From assembly GCF_003063545.1 (NCBI RefSeq), contig NZ_NESD01000002.1, positions 496,001 through 560,000 of the forward strand: DNA of 64,000 nucleotides, read 5' to 3'. Position numbers and translations under genes: made by a program. The number at the start of each line of letters is the position of its first letter. Within the stretch, counting starts at the first letter, position 1. The stretch is from Limnohabitans sp. Jir61. Its GTDB lineage: Bacteria > Pseudomonadota > Gammaproteobacteria > Burkholderiales > Burkholderiaceae_C. Under the pieces are notes generated by a model that worked only from the letters and a program-made list of their open reading frames with translations, was not told where the DNA came from and did no database searches. Positions 35,183 through 44,689 of this stretch are shown one piece after another.

Positions 35183-36466
35183 TTACTTCACCCAAGCAGC
35201 CAAAGTTTTGGCGTAAGCGTCAAAGTCTTTGATGGGGCGCTTGGCCACACCCGACGCTTCGGCCGCACGAGCCACCGCTGGTGCGATGCGCTGGATGAGG
35301 CGAGTGTCAAAGGGCTTAGGAATAATGTTGTCCACACCAAACGCCAAATCCAAACCTGGGTAAGCGGCTTGCACTTCGGCGGTCACTTCCAGCTTGGCCA
35401 AGTCTGCGATTTCGCGCACGCAGGCAATCTTCATTTCTTCGGTGATCTTGGTCGCGCCGCAATCCAAAGCGCCACGGAAGATGTAAGGGAAACACAACAC
35501 GTTGTTCACTTGGTTGGGGTAGTCAGAGCGGCCGGTGGCAATGATGCAATCGGGGCGCACAGCTTTGGCCAACTCGGGGCGAATTTCTGGCTCGGGGTTG
35601 GCCAAGGCCAAGATGAGTGGCTTGACGGCCATGGTCTTGACCATGTCTTGCGTCAACACGCCAGGGGCTGAGCAGCCCAAGAACACGTCCGCGCCGTTGA
35701 CCGCATCGGCCAAAGTGCGCAGCTCGGTCTTTTGTGCGAAACGGGCTTTGGACTCGTCGTAGCCGCCTGGGCGGCCTTCGTAGATCACGCCTTTGGAGTC
35801 GCACACATAAATATTGGCAGTCTTGACACCCAAGCCCACAAACACATCCAAGCAAGCCAAGGCAGCAGCACCTGCGCCAGACACGGCGACTTTGATGTTG
35901 GCAATGTCTTTGCCTGCCAATTCCAAACCGTTCAACATGGCCGCAGCCGAGATGATGGCGGTGCCGTGTTGGTCGTCATGGAACACGGGGATGCTCATGC
36001 GCTCGCGCAGTTTTTTCTCGATGTAGAAACACTCGGGGGCTTTGATGTCTTCGAGGTTAATGCCACCAAAGGTAGGCTCCATAGCCGCGATGATGTCGAC
36101 CAATTTGTCGGCATCGTGTTCGTCGAGTTCGATGTCAAACACGTCAATGCCTGAGAACTTCTTGAACAAACAGCCTTTACCTTCCATCACAGGCTTACCG
36201 GCCAATGCACCGATGTCGCCCAAACCGAGCACTGCTGTGCCGTTGGTGATCACGCCCACCAAGTTGCCACGGCTGGTGTATTCGTATGAAAGTTGTGGGT
36301 CTTTCTCGATCTCCAAGCAGGGGTACGCCACGCCAGGTGAATAAGCCAAGCTCAGGTCGTGCTGGTTGTCCAGCGGATGAGTTGGCTCCACGCGAATCTT
36401 GCCCTTGGTGGGCGAGCGGTGGTAGTCAAGTGCGGCGGTGCGTAATTCTTGCTCTGCTGGGGTCAT
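35183..36466 (-). CDS. Malic enzyme, short form without PTA domain
   Basis: Cytosolic enzyme that oxidatively decarboxylates malate to pyruvate, making NAD(P)H. It is 427 residues and lacks the phosphotransacetylase tail of the long MaeB type. Family stretches are [57 protein letters not shown] and a Rossmann region [18 protein letters not shown] rather than NAD use is likely from the family but not proven by sequence. It starts an operon with the HNH and EamA genes. Confidence 0.9.
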   Translation of the reverse strand: MTPAEQELRTAALDYHRSPTKGKIRVEPTHPLDNQHDLSLAYSPGVAYPCLEIEKDPQLSYEYTSRGNLVGVITNGTAVLGLGDIGALAGKPVMEGKGCLFKKFSGIDVFDIELDEHDADKLVDIIAAMEPTFGGINLEDIKAPECFYIEKKLRERMSIPVFHDDQHGTAIISAAAMLNGLELAGKDIANIKVAVSGAGAAALACLDVFVGLGVKTANIYVCDSKGVIYEGRPGGYDESKARFAQKTELRTLADAVNGADVFLGCSAPGVLTQDMVKTMAVKPLILALANPEPEIRPELAKAVRPDCIIATGRSDYPNQVNNVLCFPYIFRGALDCGATKITEEMKIACVREIADLAKLEVTAEVQAAYPGLDLAFGVDNIIPKPFDTRLIQRIAPAVARAAEASGVAKRPIKDFDAYAKTLAAWVK

Positions 36467-36590
36467 GAGATGTCCGAACTGTTTTTTGAAAAAGGGGGCT
36501 ATCCTACCGCGCCGCCCTTACCCCGAGGTCTGAGAGGGCAAGTACATACACTTATGCACTTCTCATCCAATTTGTCTCGTTACACCTCAC

Positions 36591-37550
36591 ATGCAAGCCC
36601 TGCTGAATGCCATAGCCACGATGGCGCTACCCACTGACGCACAACGCGTCTTCCACGGCCGTGGTGGCTTGTTCCCGGGGTGCGAACAATGGGCGCTGGA
36701 TGCGTTTCCGCCCGTGTTGGTGTTGACCAGTTTTCAAGCTGTGAGTGACGATGAACTTGCCACGATCGGTGTCGCGCTGTCGACACGCTGGGCACAGATT
36801 TCGCCCGATCAGCCCCTGAACTGGGTTTTTCAATGCCGCGCCGAAGGCCACCTTGAAACACGCTTGATGAGTGGCGAAGTACCCGATCCACATGTGGTGA
36901 CAGAGAAAGGCAGCAGCTTTCGGGTCCATGTGCTCAAAGGCCAAAACCATGGCCTATTTTTGGATATGGCAGAAGGCCGAGAATGGGTGCGACGCATGGT
37001 GCGCAACTACGGCGCTGACCAGCCGCGCCTGAAAGTGCTCAACCTGTTTGCCTACACCTGCGCCTTCTCGGTGGTGGCCCTGCAAGCCGGAGCTAAGCAA
37101 GTGGTGAATGTGGACATGAGTCACGGCGCGATGGCGATTGGCCAGCAGAACCACCCGCTTAACGGCATCACCACGGGCGCGACTTTTTTGATGCACGACA
37201 TCTTTAAAACGTGGGGGAAGATCACACGTGGCGGCCCTTATGGTTTGGTCATCGTCGACCCACCCAGCTACCAAAAAGGCAGCTTCGTCGCCACCAAAGA
37301 CTACGCCAAACTCATGCGCCGTTTGCCTGAACTACTGGCCCCCGGCGGGTATGCGCTTTTGTGCCTGAATGCACCTGAGCTGGGCCTAGACTTTTTGCAA
37401 GATCAAATGAAAGAGCTCGCCCCTGAGCTGAAGTTTGTTGAACGCGTGGCCAACCCTGTGGTGTTCGCAGATGTGTCACCCGAGCGCTCGCTCAAAGTGT
37501 TAGCCTATCAAATGCCATCTTTGCCTGCATCCGTGGAGCACGCAGCATGA
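36591..37550 (+). CDS. Class I SAM-dependent methyltransferase (RlmI/K-like)
   Basis: Methyltransferase of 319 residues. The SAM-binding motif I is VLNLFAYTCAFSVVALQAGA and motif IV is VIVDPPSYQKGSF, the DPPSY form found in RlmI/RlmK rRNA cytosine or guanine methylases and related proteins. An N-terminal domain of about 130 residues precedes the catalytic fold. The target RNA or protein cannot be told. It overlaps the YkgJ-type gene by four bases. Confidence 0.85.
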   Translation: MQALLNAIATMALPTDAQRVFHGRGGLFPGCEQWALDAFPPVLVLTSFQAVSDDELATIGVALSTRWAQISPDQPLNWVFQCRAEGHLETRLMSGEVPDPHVVTEKGSSFRVHVLKGQNHGLFLDMAEGREWVRRMVRNYGADQPRLKVLNLFAYTCAFSVVALQAGAKQVVNVDMSHGAMAIGQQNHPLNGITTGATFLMHDIFKTWGKITRGGPYGLVIVDPPSYQKGSFVATKDYAKLMRRLPELLAPGGYALLCLNAPELGLDFLQDQMKELAPELKFVERVANPVVFADVSPERSLKVLAYQMPSLPASVEHAA

Positions 37551-37942
37551 GGTCACACATCTCCATCGTCAACATCGACAACTGCGACACCTGGACCCGC
37601 TACCGTAACGGCCTGTGTAGCACCTGTGCTGCCAACTGCTGCACCATGCCGGTGGAAGTGAAGTTGCCCGACTTGGTACGCCTAGAGCTGGTCGACCCAT
37701 TTGAAGCCGAGCACGAAGAGCCCAAGCAAATTGCCAAACGCCTGCAAAAGATCGGCGTGATCGAGCACTTCAATTTCAAGAACAGCATCTTCACCCTGTC
37801 GCGTCGCGCCAATGGTGACTGCCAAAACTTAGATGCCAAAACGCGGCGTTGCAACGTGTATGAAAAAAGGCCCAACACCTGCAGACTGCATCCACAAGTG
37901 GGGCCTCGGCCTGGGTATTGCCCATATGGGACTGTGCGCTAA
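37547..37942 (+). CDS. YkgJ family cysteine-cluster protein
   Basis: Protein of 131 residues with the metal-binding pattern of the YkgJ/UPF0153 family: C24, C27, C31 and C32 near the start (LCSTCAANCC) and further cysteines in GDCQNL, RRCNVY, PNTCRLHP and GYCPYG. A zinc or iron-sulfur ligand role is presumed. The function is unknown. It starts inside the stop of the methyltransferase gene (ATGA), so the two are probably coupled. Confidence 0.85.
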   Translation: MRSHISIVNIDNCDTWTRYRNGLCSTCAANCCTMPVEVKLPDLVRLELVDPFEAEHEEPKQIAKRLQKIGVIEHFNFKNSIFTLSRRANGDCQNLDAKTRRCNVYEKRPNTCRLHPQVGPRPGYCPYGTVR

Positions 37943-37949
37943 AACTGCG

Positions 37950-38141
37950 TCAACTCTCCAACGGCTCGGCATCCATTTCGATCAGCGTATCAATCAGCTC
38001 ATTGACTTGATCTTCAAGCGCACGCACAACCAGTTCATTCTCAACACTTTTGCTGCTGAACAAGGCGATATTCGCCTTCTCTAAGTCCACATACAAAGCC
38101 TGTAGCTTTTGTTGCAAATCGTTTTTTACTGCGTCGCTCAT
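37950..38141 (-). CDS. Hypothetical small acidic protein
   Basis: Sixty-three residues, acidic and predicted mainly helical: DLQQKLQALYVDLEKANIAL then ALEDQVNELIDTLIEMD, with heptad-like leucine and isoleucine spacing that suggests a coiled coil. I do not recognise the family. It is convergent with the YkgJ-type gene and begins 78 bases after a DUF3820 gene ends. Confidence 0.55.
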   Translation of the reverse strand: MSDAVKNDLQQKLQALYVDLEKANIALFSSKSVENELVVRALEDQVNELIDTLIEMDAEPLES

Positions 38142-38219
38142 ATCAATCCAAGTTTGTTTGGAAATGGATTCTCTTTGCGATCGTGCGGCGACTCAATACG
38201 CCTGTTGGCGTACGTTTTA

Positions 38220-38432
38220 TTACTCACCTCTCAACGGTTTCAGCAAGTCGCTCAACCCATTGTGATCAATCTCGTGCATCAAATTCAGCAAGCGTCCTAT
38301 TTCGCCTTTGGGAAAGCCCTCACGCGCAAACCAGTTCAGATAGTTGCCAGGCAGGTCAGCCAAGACCGTGCCTTGGTGTTTGCCAAACGGCATGCGCAGC
38401 GTGACCAGCTTTTGCAAATCTTCAGGGTTCAT
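38220..38432 (-). CDS. DUF3820 family protein
   Basis: Seventy residues that match the DUF3820 family: MPFGKHQGTVLADLPGNYLN and WFAREGFPKGEIGRLL are the hallmark. Some members are annotated as quorum-regulated virulence factors, but there is no evidence for that here. It follows the gene at 38442-38813 by nine bases in the same direction, so it is likely cotranscribed. Confidence 0.82.
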   Translation of the reverse strand: MNPEDLQKLVTLRMPFGKHQGTVLADLPGNYLNWFAREGFPKGEIGRLLNLMHEIDHNGLSDLLKPLRGE

Positions 38433-38441
38433 TGCTCGGGT

Positions 38442-38813
38442 TTAGTTCAAAGCGTTCAACAAATCTTGCGTGTCGCGAATGATGGGCTGCGCCAACTGCA
38501 ACAACAAATGGCCATCGGTGGCCAATTGGGCCCAACGGTTAGAAGCCTCGAGCACCGGATGGTTGTGCAAGTAATCAGGCACTTCAAAGTCGGGCGTTTG
38601 TTGCTTGAACGACAACAACATGCTGAGGTAACCGGAAAAATACAAACTGAACATCAAGGCATTGGCTGCCTCTTGCGTGATTTCTCGACGACCCACCAAT
38701 TGCAAAAACAACGCTTTGGCCGTTTCTATAGTGGGTAGCTCACTGGCAATGAGTTGAAATTCTTCATCCAAGGTCTTGCATGCCTTGTCCCATTTTGCGG
38801 AGGTATCTGTCAT
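38442..38813 (-). CDS. Hypothetical protein downstream of SET-domain gene
   Basis: Protein of 123 residues, mainly helical, no signal peptide. Visible are LFLQLVGRREITQEAANALM, YFSGYLSMLLSFKQQTPDFE and a C-terminal IIRDTQDLLNALN. I do not recognise it. The ATG at 38813 forms ATGA with the SET gene stop, so translation is probably coupled; the frame starting at 38855 would overlap the SET gene further. Confidence 0.65.
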   Translation of the reverse strand: MTDTSAKWDKACKTLDEEFQLIASELPTIETAKALFLQLVGRREITQEAANALMFSLYFSGYLSMLLSFKQQTPDFEVPDYLHNHPVLEASNRWAQLATDGHLLLQLAQPIIRDTQDLLNALN

Positions 38814-39253
38814 GCCAGCATTGTGCCCTTGCATTTTTTTGCGCCACAGCGACAAGCGTATTTGGCTTTGAGTGCATCGGTGATTGGCTCGTCACTTACC
38901 AAGCCGTAGTTGAACGTCAACTCTTCACCACGCCACACTTGACGGCGCGTTTGAATGAAGATGCGGCCATCCACCTCAACAGGCTCACAGTTAGGACGGC
39001 ACGAGTGGTTGATCCACCGTGAAGCATTGCCGTCGTACAAGCCATCAATCACCCGCGTGTCGTCGATGTGAAAGTAAAACGTGTGCTCGGGGTTGCTCGG
39101 GTCATGCGGATGGCGACGCTGCGCCTCGGCCATAGAAATGATTTCGCCCACGTACTCGATCACCCTCTCGCCTGCAGCCATGTGACACAAGGCGAATACA
39201 CCTTTGCCGTGCAGGCGGGAAGAGAGGACTTCGATGCGAGGCGCGTTATTCAA
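38810..39253 (-). CDS. SET-domain protein-lysine methyltransferase
   Basis: Protein of 147 residues that is almost entirely a SET domain followed by a post-SET zinc motif. [25 protein letters not shown] is split over residues 13-37; the catalytic pseudoknot motifs are [11 protein letters not shown] (80-90) and ELTFNYG (111-117); post-SET cysteines are C134, C136 and C141 (CRCGAKKC). Such enzymes methylate lysine using SAM; bacterial targets are mostly unknown. The start is TTG at 39253, overlapping the glmS stop by eight bases, so it rides on the glmS transcript. Confidence 0.87.
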   Translation of the reverse strand: MNNAPRIEVLSSRLHGKGVFALCHMAAGERVIEYVGEIISMAEAQRRHPHDPSNPEHTFYFHIDDTRVIDGLYDGNASRWINHSCRPNCEPVEVDGRIFIQTRRQVWRGEELTFNYGLVSDEPITDALKAKYACRCGAKKCKGTMLA

Positions 39254-41138
39254 CGGTCACTGATTTCGCAAGGTTACGCGGCTTGTCCACATCCGTGCCA
39301 CGCGCACACGCGGTGTGATAGCTGAGCAGCTGCAAGGGCACGACGTGCAGAATAGGTGAGAGCACGCCATAGTGCTCGGGCATGCGAATGACGTTGACGC
39401 CTTCGCTGCTTTCAATCTTCGTGTCGCCATCGGCCAGCACATACAACACGCCACCACGGGCGCGGACTTCTTGCATGTTGCTTTTCAGTTTTTCCAGCAA
39501 CGCATCGTTAGGGGCCACTGTCACCACGGGCATGGCGCTGGTAACGAGCGCCAAGGGGCCGTGCTTCAACTCGCCTGCGGCATAGGCCTCTGCGTGGATG
39601 TAGGTGATTTCTTTGAGCTTCAACGCGCCTTCAAGTGCGATGGGGTAATGCGTGCCACGGCCCAAGAACAAAGCGTTTTCTTTGCTGGCAAATTCTTGCG
39701 ACCAAGCAATGAGCTGCGGCTCAAGCGCCAGCACGGCCTGCAAAGCGGCGGGCAAGTGGCGCATTTCTTTGATGTGCGCAGCTTCTTGCTCATCGCTCAA
39801 ACGGCCTTTGGTTTGCGCCAAGGCCAAGGTGAGCAAGAACAAACCGGCCAACTGCGTGGTGAATGCTTTGGTGGAAGCCACGCCAATCTCAGCGCCAGCG
39901 CGCGTGACGTAGGCCAGCTTGCACTCACGCACCATGGCGCTGGTGGACACGTTGCAAATGGTGAGCGTTTTGTCCATGCCCAAGCTTTGCGCGTGGCGCA
40001 ACGCGGCCAAGGTGTCGGCCGTCTCACCACTTTGCGTGATGGTGACCACCAAGCTGTTGGGGTTGGGCACCGATTCGCGGTAGCGGTACTCGCTGGCAAT
40101 TTCCACTTGGCAAGGGATTTTGGCAATCGCTTCAATCCAATACTTAGCCACGCAGCCACTGTAGTAGCTGGTGCCGCAAGCGAGGATGAGCACGTTGTCG
40201 ACGGCTTTGAACACGCTGTACGCACCGTCACCAAACAACTCGGGCGTGATGCCCTCAATGCCTTCGAGCGTGTCTGCAATGGCGCGCGGCTGCTCGAAAA
40301 TTTCTTTTTGCATGTAGTGGCGGTAAGGGCCTAACTCTGCTGCGCCACTGTGTGCTTGAACAGTTTTAACTTCGCGTGTCACAGCTTTGTGGTTGCGGTC
40401 TTGCACCCAGTATTTGCCAATTTGAATGTCCACCACATCGCCCTCTTCGAGGTAAACGATTTGGTCGGTCACGCCGGCCAAGGCCATGGCATCGCTGGCC
40501 AAGAAAGTTTCGCTGTGCTCTTTGCCCACGCCCAAGATAAGCGGCGAGCCTGCGCGTGCACCAATGACGCGGTGCGGTTCGTCTTTGTGGAACACGGCAA
40601 TGGCGTACGCGCCGTGCAGCTGAACGATGGCGGCTTTGACGGCATCAAACAAATCGCCGTTGTAAAGGCTGTCCACCAAGTGGGCAATGACCTCGGTGTC
40701 GGTTTGGCTCAAGAACTCGTAGCCCTTAGCTTGCAATGCAGCGCGGAGCTCGTCGTGGTTTTCAATGATGCCGTTGTGCACCAGCGCCACGCGGCCCACC
40801 TTGTTAGGCACATCGCCTGTGTACACACCAGCGCCAGCACCCGTGCCGTGGCTGAAGTGGGGATGCGCGTTGTGCACCGCAGGCGCACCGTGCGTGGCCC
40901 AGCGTGTGTGCGCAATGCCAATGCCGCCTTCGATGTGGTCGGCCTTGACTTGGTCCATCAGCTCAGACACGCGTGCCGTGCTGCGCGCACGTTGCAAGCC
41001 ACCTTGCTTGGCACCCAAGCTAGCCGAGTGGACCGCCACACCGCAAGAGTCATAGCCACGGTATTCCAGTCGCTGCAAGCCTTGCACGAGGATGGGAACG
41101 ATGTTGCGGGTAGAAACGGCGCCGACGATGCCACACAT
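39246..41138 (-). CDS. glmS: Glucosamine-6-phosphate synthase GlmS
   Basis: Enzyme that makes glucosamine-6-phosphate from fructose-6-phosphate and glutamine, the first step to UDP-GlcNAc. It is 630 residues. The catalytic cysteine directly follows the start methionine (MCGIVGAV), and the glutaminase domain runs to about residue 240. Two SIS domains follow ([37 protein letters not shown]), and the end is [13 protein letters not shown]. The ATG at 41138 is fixed by that cysteine. glmU lies 650 bases away on the same strand, separated by an Lrp-type gene. Confidence 0.97.
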   Translation of the reverse strand: MCGIVGAVSTRNIVPILVQGLQRLEYRGYDSCGVAVHSASLGAKQGGLQRARSTARVSELMDQVKADHIEGGIGIAHTRWATHGAPAVHNAHPHFSHGTGAGAGVYTGDVPNKVGRVALVHNGIIENHDELRAALQAKGYEFLSQTDTEVIAHLVDSLYNGDLFDAVKAAIVQLHGAYAIAVFHKDEPHRVIGARAGSPLILGVGKEHSETFLASDAMALAGVTDQIVYLEEGDVVDIQIGKYWVQDRNHKAVTREVKTVQAHSGAAELGPYRHYMQKEIFEQPRAIADTLEGIEGITPELFGDGAYSVFKAVDNVLILACGTSYYSGCVAKYWIEAIAKIPCQVEIASEYRYRESVPNPNSLVVTITQSGETADTLAALRHAQSLGMDKTLTICNVSTSAMVRECKLAYVTRAGAEIGVASTKAFTTQLAGLFLLTLALAQTKGRLSDEQEAAHIKEMRHLPAALQAVLALEPQLIAWSQEFASKENALFLGRGTHYPIALEGALKLKEITYIHAEAYAAGELKHGPLALVTSAMPVVTVAPNDALLEKLKSNMQEVRARGGVLYVLADGDTKIESSEGVNVIRMPEHYGVLSPILHVVPLQLLSYHTACARGTDVDKPRNLAKSVTVE

Positions 41139-41184
41139 AAAGAGCACTCCTAAATTGGGTTGCCCAGATATTAAGCAGACCAAA

Positions 41185-41260
41185 AAGAAATTTCTTGTTT
41201 ATTTTTTCTATTATTTGAACGAAAATTCCATCATTAACTTAATTTGGAATTTAATTTCAA
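41185..41260. promoter_or_regulatory. AT-rich divergent control region, glmS / lrp
   Basis: The 126-bp space between glmS and the regulator gene is far richer in A and T than its surroundings. It holds a perfect palindrome AAGAAATTTCTT (41185-41196) and an imperfect one, TTGGAATTTAATTTCAA (41244-41260), four bases before the regulator start. Both suit an Lrp/AsnC dimer, so autoregulation and control of glmS are plausible. Confidence 0.4.
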
Positions 41261-41264
41261 TTAA

Positions 41265-41765
41265 ATGATGCTTATGAAACAAGAATTTCTTGACGAGACC
41301 GATCTGAAACTGCTCGACGCCTTGCAGCACGACGCCACGCTGAGCAACGTGGCCTTGGCCGAGCGCTTCAAAATTTCGCCGCCCACCTGCTTGCGCCGCG
41401 TCAAGCGCCTGACCGACGAGGGCTGGATTGAGCGACAAATAGCGGTACTGAGTTCCGACAAATTAGGTGCTGCACTTGGTCACGGCTTGACGGCCTTGGT
41501 AGAAGTCACGCTCGATGCACAAGGTGCCGAACACCTTGACGCCTTTGAGCAACGCGCCGTGGCAGACGACGCCGTGCAGCAATGTTGGCGCGTGTCACCG
41601 GGGCCTGACTTTGTGTTGGTGGTGCAAGCGGCAGACATGCCCGACTATCTGGCCATCACGCAACGCCTGCTCACGCAGGATGCGAATGTGCGGAATGTGA
41701 AAGCGTTTTTTGCGACCAAGCGTGCGAAGTTCACCAGCACGTGGCCTGTGCTGCGCAACACATAA
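41265..41765 (+). CDS. Lrp/AsnC family transcriptional regulator
   Basis: DNA-binding regulator of 166 residues. The N-terminal helix-turn-helix (about 12-60) reads LDALQHDATLSNVALAERF then SPPTCLRRVKRL, and the C-terminal RAM ligand domain includes VQQCWRVSPGPDFVLVVQA. Starts at 41265 or 41274 are possible (two ATGs three codons apart). It is divergent from glmS and convergent with glmU, so amino-sugar synthesis is a candidate target besides itself. The ligand is unknown. Confidence 0.9.
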   Translation: MMLMKQEFLDETDLKLLDALQHDATLSNVALAERFKISPPTCLRRVKRLTDEGWIERQIAVLSSDKLGAALGHGLTALVEVTLDAQGAEHLDAFEQRAVADDAVQQCWRVSPGPDFVLVVQAADMPDYLAITQRLLTQDANVRNVKAFFATKRAKFTSTWPVLRNT

Positions 41766-41790
41766 AAAAGGCAGCCTAGGCTGCCTTTTT
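41765..41790. terminator. Bidirectional terminator, lrp-type gene / glmU
   Basis: Perfect 26-base palindrome with GGCAGCC arms flanked by A5 and T5. It serves both convergent genes. Confidence 0.9.
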
Positions 41791-41794
41791 CGTT

Positions 41795-43192
41795 TTATGC
41801 CTTTGGCTTTTTCTCAGGCCGCTTGTAGTTGGCAATGCTCACTTGCTTGCCACGCGCCACGCTCAGCGCGCCGGGCTCGGTACTCTTGGTGATGGTAGAG
41901 CCACCGCCCACTGTGCCGCCCGTGCCAATGGTGACGGGCGCGACCAACACACAGTTGCTACCCACATGCACATCGGCTTCGATGACGGTGCGGTGTTTGT
42001 TGGCCCCGTCGTAGTTGGCGGTGATGCTGCCTGCGCCGTAGTTGACGCGCTCGCCCACGGTGGCATCGCCCAAATAAGCCAAGTGATTGGCCTTTGCGCC
42101 TTTGGCTAGGGTGGAGTTTTTCACCTCCACAAAGTTGCCAATGTGCACCTCAGCCGCCAGTTGTGCGCCAGGGCGCAAGCGGGCGAATGGGCCGATCAAT
42201 GCGCCCTCGCCCACGGTCACGCCCAGCTTTTCGCCATCGATGTGGGTGAAGGGGTGAATCACTGCGCCAGCTTCGATGGTGCAGTTAGCAATCACGCAGT
42301 TCGCGCCAATCTTCACGCCTTGGCCGAGTGACACATTGCCTTGGAAGATACAGTTCACATCAATCTCAACGTCTTGCGCGCAGCTCAAATGGCCGCGTAC
42401 ATCAAAGCGTGCGGGGTCGATGATGCGAACGCCGTCAGCCATGTAGGCGTGGGCTTGGCGCAGTTGAAACGCGCGCTCTAGCTCGGCCAATTGTGTGGGG
42501 CTGTTGACGCCCGCCACTTGCGCGGCATCTGAAATTTTGTGAGCCACCACCGGCACGCCATCGGCCTCGGCGAACTTGACCACATCGGTCAAATAAAACT
42601 CTTGTTGCGCGTTGTTGTTGTCCAAACGCGCCAGCCAAGGTTTGAGCAACTTGGCGGGCACAGCCATGATGCCGCTGTACACCTCGTTGATGGCCAATTG
42701 CTCTGCATTGGCATCTTTGTGCTCGACGATGGCGTGCACTTGGCCGCTGGGGCTGCGCACGATGCGGCCATAGCCTGTGGGGTCGGCAAAGTCGATGGTG
42801 AGGAGTGCGAGTTGTTTGCCATCGCACAAGTCCAGCAAAGCTTGCAGCGTGTCGGCTTGTGTCAACGGCACATCGCCTGACAGCACCACCACCACGCCGT
42901 CATCGGCCAACAAAGGCACGGTTTGTTGCACCGCATGGCCTGTGCCGAGTTGGGGCATTTGACGAGCAAATTGCAAGTGGTCAGTGGTGTTGGCCGCCAA
43001 CAAAGCGGGTTCGACTTGCTCTGCACCGTGGCCTGTGATGACGATGGTGTGGCGGGCCTTCAGGGTGCGCGCCGTGTCGATCACGTGCTGCACCAAAGCC
43101 TTGCCTGCCAAACGGTGTAAAACCTTAGGCATACTGCTCTTCATACGGGTGCCTTTGCCGGCAGCCATGATCACCACATCCAAAGCTTTCAT
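41795..43192 (-). CDS. glmU: Bifunctional GlmU (GlcN-1-P acetyltransferase/uridylyltransferase)
   Basis: Makes UDP-GlcNAc from glucosamine-1-phosphate in two steps, for peptidoglycan and LPS. It is 465 residues. The N-terminal pyrophosphorylase has VVIMAAGKGTRMKS (the usual first residue leucine is methionine), then QLGTGHAVQQ and VLSGDVPL; the C-terminal left-handed beta-helix has repeats such as GVKIGANCVIANCTI and the active site NYGAGSITANYDG. ATG 43192 is preferred over 43201 because AAGG is then nine bases upstream. Its start codon overlaps that of the opposite lipoprotein gene. Confidence 0.95.
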   Translation of the reverse strand: MKALDVVIMAAGKGTRMKSSMPKVLHRLAGKALVQHVIDTARTLKARHTIVITGHGAEQVEPALLAANTTDHLQFARQMPQLGTGHAVQQTVPLLADDGVVVVLSGDVPLTQADTLQALLDLCDGKQLALLTIDFADPTGYGRIVRSPSGQVHAIVEHKDANAEQLAINEVYSGIMAVPAKLLKPWLARLDNNNAQQEFYLTDVVKFAEADGVPVVAHKISDAAQVAGVNSPTQLAELERAFQLRQAHAYMADGVRIIDPARFDVRGHLSCAQDVEIDVNCIFQGNVSLGQGVKIGANCVIANCTIEAGAVIHPFTHIDGEKLGVTVGEGALIGPFARLRPGAQLAAEVHIGNFVEVKNSTLAKGAKANHLAYLGDATVGERVNYGAGSITANYDGANKHRTVIEADVHVGSNCVLVAPVTIGTGGTVGGGSTITKSTEPGALSVARGKQVSIANYKRPEKKPKA

Positions 43193-44090
43193 GTCATTCA
43201 TCCTTATCTTGCGCAGAATTATCCGCCATGCATCCGTCTGGCTTGCACTCGCGGCGCTGATGACTTTGAGCGGCTGTAGCACCATCAAGGTGGTCTACAA
43301 CAACAGCGACGATTTGATTTACTGGTGGCTCGATGGCTACGCCGATTTACAGGGTGAGCAAAAGCAGTTCACCCGTGATGCGCTGACCGATCTGCAGCGC
43401 TGGCATCGCCAACAGCAACTGACCGAGTACGTGGCTTTGCTCAAACGCATGCAAGCCATGGCCCCGAATGACATCACGCCCGCACAGGTATGTGCGATCA
43501 CTGAGGACATGAAGATCAGCTTCACTGGCTTACTGCGACACATCGAGCCGGCATCTGCTCAACTGTCAAGCCAACTGAGTGCTGACCAACTACGTAGTGT
43601 GCGCAAGCGCTTCGACAAGACCAACAAGACGTGGAAAGAAGACTGGCTAGACCCAGACACCGAAGAACGGCTGCGCTATCGCACCAAGCAAGCCACCAGC
43701 CGACTCGAAGATTTTTATGGTCGCCTAGACAAGCCCCAACGCGATGCGCTGAACCAATGGCTTAGCACTTCCATCTTTGACCCAGCCTTGAGCTACGCCG
43801 AGCGCGAACGCCGCCAAGCCGACACCATGCAAACCTTGCAACGCATTTCACAAGAGGGCAACACGGCAAACAAACAAGAGCAAGCGCAAAGCTTGCTGCG
43901 GGGCTTGGTCGACCGCAGCTTTAACTCACCCAACGAGCGCTACCGAGCCTACAACCGTGAACTGTGGAATGAGAACTGTGCAGGCTTCGCCAAACTACAC
44001 AACAGCACCACGCCAGCGCAACGCCTGCACATGTTGCAGACGCTTAAAGCTTACGAAGCAGACTTCAAAAGTTTGATGGCACTGAGATAG
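43191..44090 (+). CDS. DUF6279 family lipoprotein
   Basis: Putative lipoprotein of 299 residues. The signal peptide ends in a good lipobox, LSGC (residues 26-29), followed by STIKVVYNNSDDLIYWWLDGY, which is the mark of this family. The rest is helical and charged. The ATG at 43191 shares two bases with the glmU start on the other strand and has no ribosome site; a TTG at 43209 would give a tighter signal peptide (RRIIRHASVWLALAALM). The function is unknown; outer-membrane attachment is likely. Confidence 0.82.
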   Translation: MSFILILRRIIRHASVWLALAALMTLSGCSTIKVVYNNSDDLIYWWLDGYADLQGEQKQFTRDALTDLQRWHRQQQLTEYVALLKRMQAMAPNDITPAQVCAITEDMKISFTGLLRHIEPASAQLSSQLSADQLRSVRKRFDKTNKTWKEDWLDPDTEERLRYRTKQATSRLEDFYGRLDKPQRDALNQWLSTSIFDPALSYAERERRQADTMQTLQRISQEGNTANKQEQAQSLLRGLVDRSFNSPNERYRAYNRELWNENCAGFAKLHNSTTPAQRLHMLQTLKAYEADFKSLMALR

Positions 44091-44100
44091 CCATGAGGCT

Positions 44101-44676
44101 TTAGCCCATGGGCCAAACAATACCGTTGTCGTTCAACAGGGCATCCAGCGGCATGTCATGGGGCTCTGGCATCAAGTCAGGCAAAAAGCCGTGGGTAAAG
44201 CCCAAACCTGCCGTGAAAGGCTTGGGTTGCAAGGTGGCCAAGGTGCGGTCATAAAAACCACCGCCATAGCCCAAGCGGAAGCCGCCTGGTCCGTAGCCAA
44301 CGCAGGGCACAAACAACAAAGTGGGCACGATCACTTCGGTGTCTTTGGGCTTGGGGATGCCATAAGCATCTTCTTCCATCGGGCAGCCTGGGTACCACGC
44401 ATGAAAGGTAAGTGTTTTATGCGCCTTATCGACCACGGGCAAACCAATGCGTCTGCGCTGCGGCTGGTCTGACAACTCGCCGTCTTCCTTCCAGCGGTGC
44501 AAGGCGGGCAGCGGGTCAAACTCGCCTTTGATGGGCCAGTAGGCACCCACCACGGTGTCAGGACGGTTGAACAACCAAATCCGCATCACGCGTTGCAACA
44601 GGTCGGCCCGTTCCAGCCTATCGGGCAAGTTCAAACGCTCTTCAATGAGCTGCTGGCGCAAGGTTTTTTTGTCCAC
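44101..44676 (-). CDS. 5-formyltetrahydrofolate cyclo-ligase
   Basis: Cytosolic enzyme that returns 5-formyl-THF to 5,10-methenyl-THF using ATP, 191 residues. Seen are KKTLRQQLIEERLNL at the start, YWPIKGEFDPLP, the substrate region VPCVGYGPGGFRLGYGGG and FYDRTLA. It is convergent with the DUF6279 gene and divergent from the lytic transglycosylase gene with 13 bases between starts. The 6S-RNA pairing found beside this gene in gamma-proteobacteria was not seen. Confidence 0.92.
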   Translation of the reverse strand: MDKKTLRQQLIEERLNLPDRLERADLLQRVMRIWLFNRPDTVVGAYWPIKGEFDPLPALHRWKEDGELSDQPQRRRIGLPVVDKAHKTLTFHAWYPGCPMEEDAYGIPKPKDTEVIVPTLLFVPCVGYGPGGFRLGYGGGFYDRTLATLQPKPFTAGLGFTHGFLPDLMPEPHDMPLDALLNDNGIVWPMG

Positions 44677-44689
44677 AGATAATCAGTGC

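Noticed and set aside
38197-38212. TACGCC-TGTT-GGCGTA hairpin as terminator of the DUF3820 gene
   Set aside because: No U-run follows on the minus strand; the T-rich side belongs to the plus strand, where no gene ends nearby.
42984-43190. N-terminal extension of the DUF6279 lipoprotein into glmU
   Set aside because: It would put 69 residues before a proper lipoprotein signal peptide and lies antisense to the glmU active-site region.
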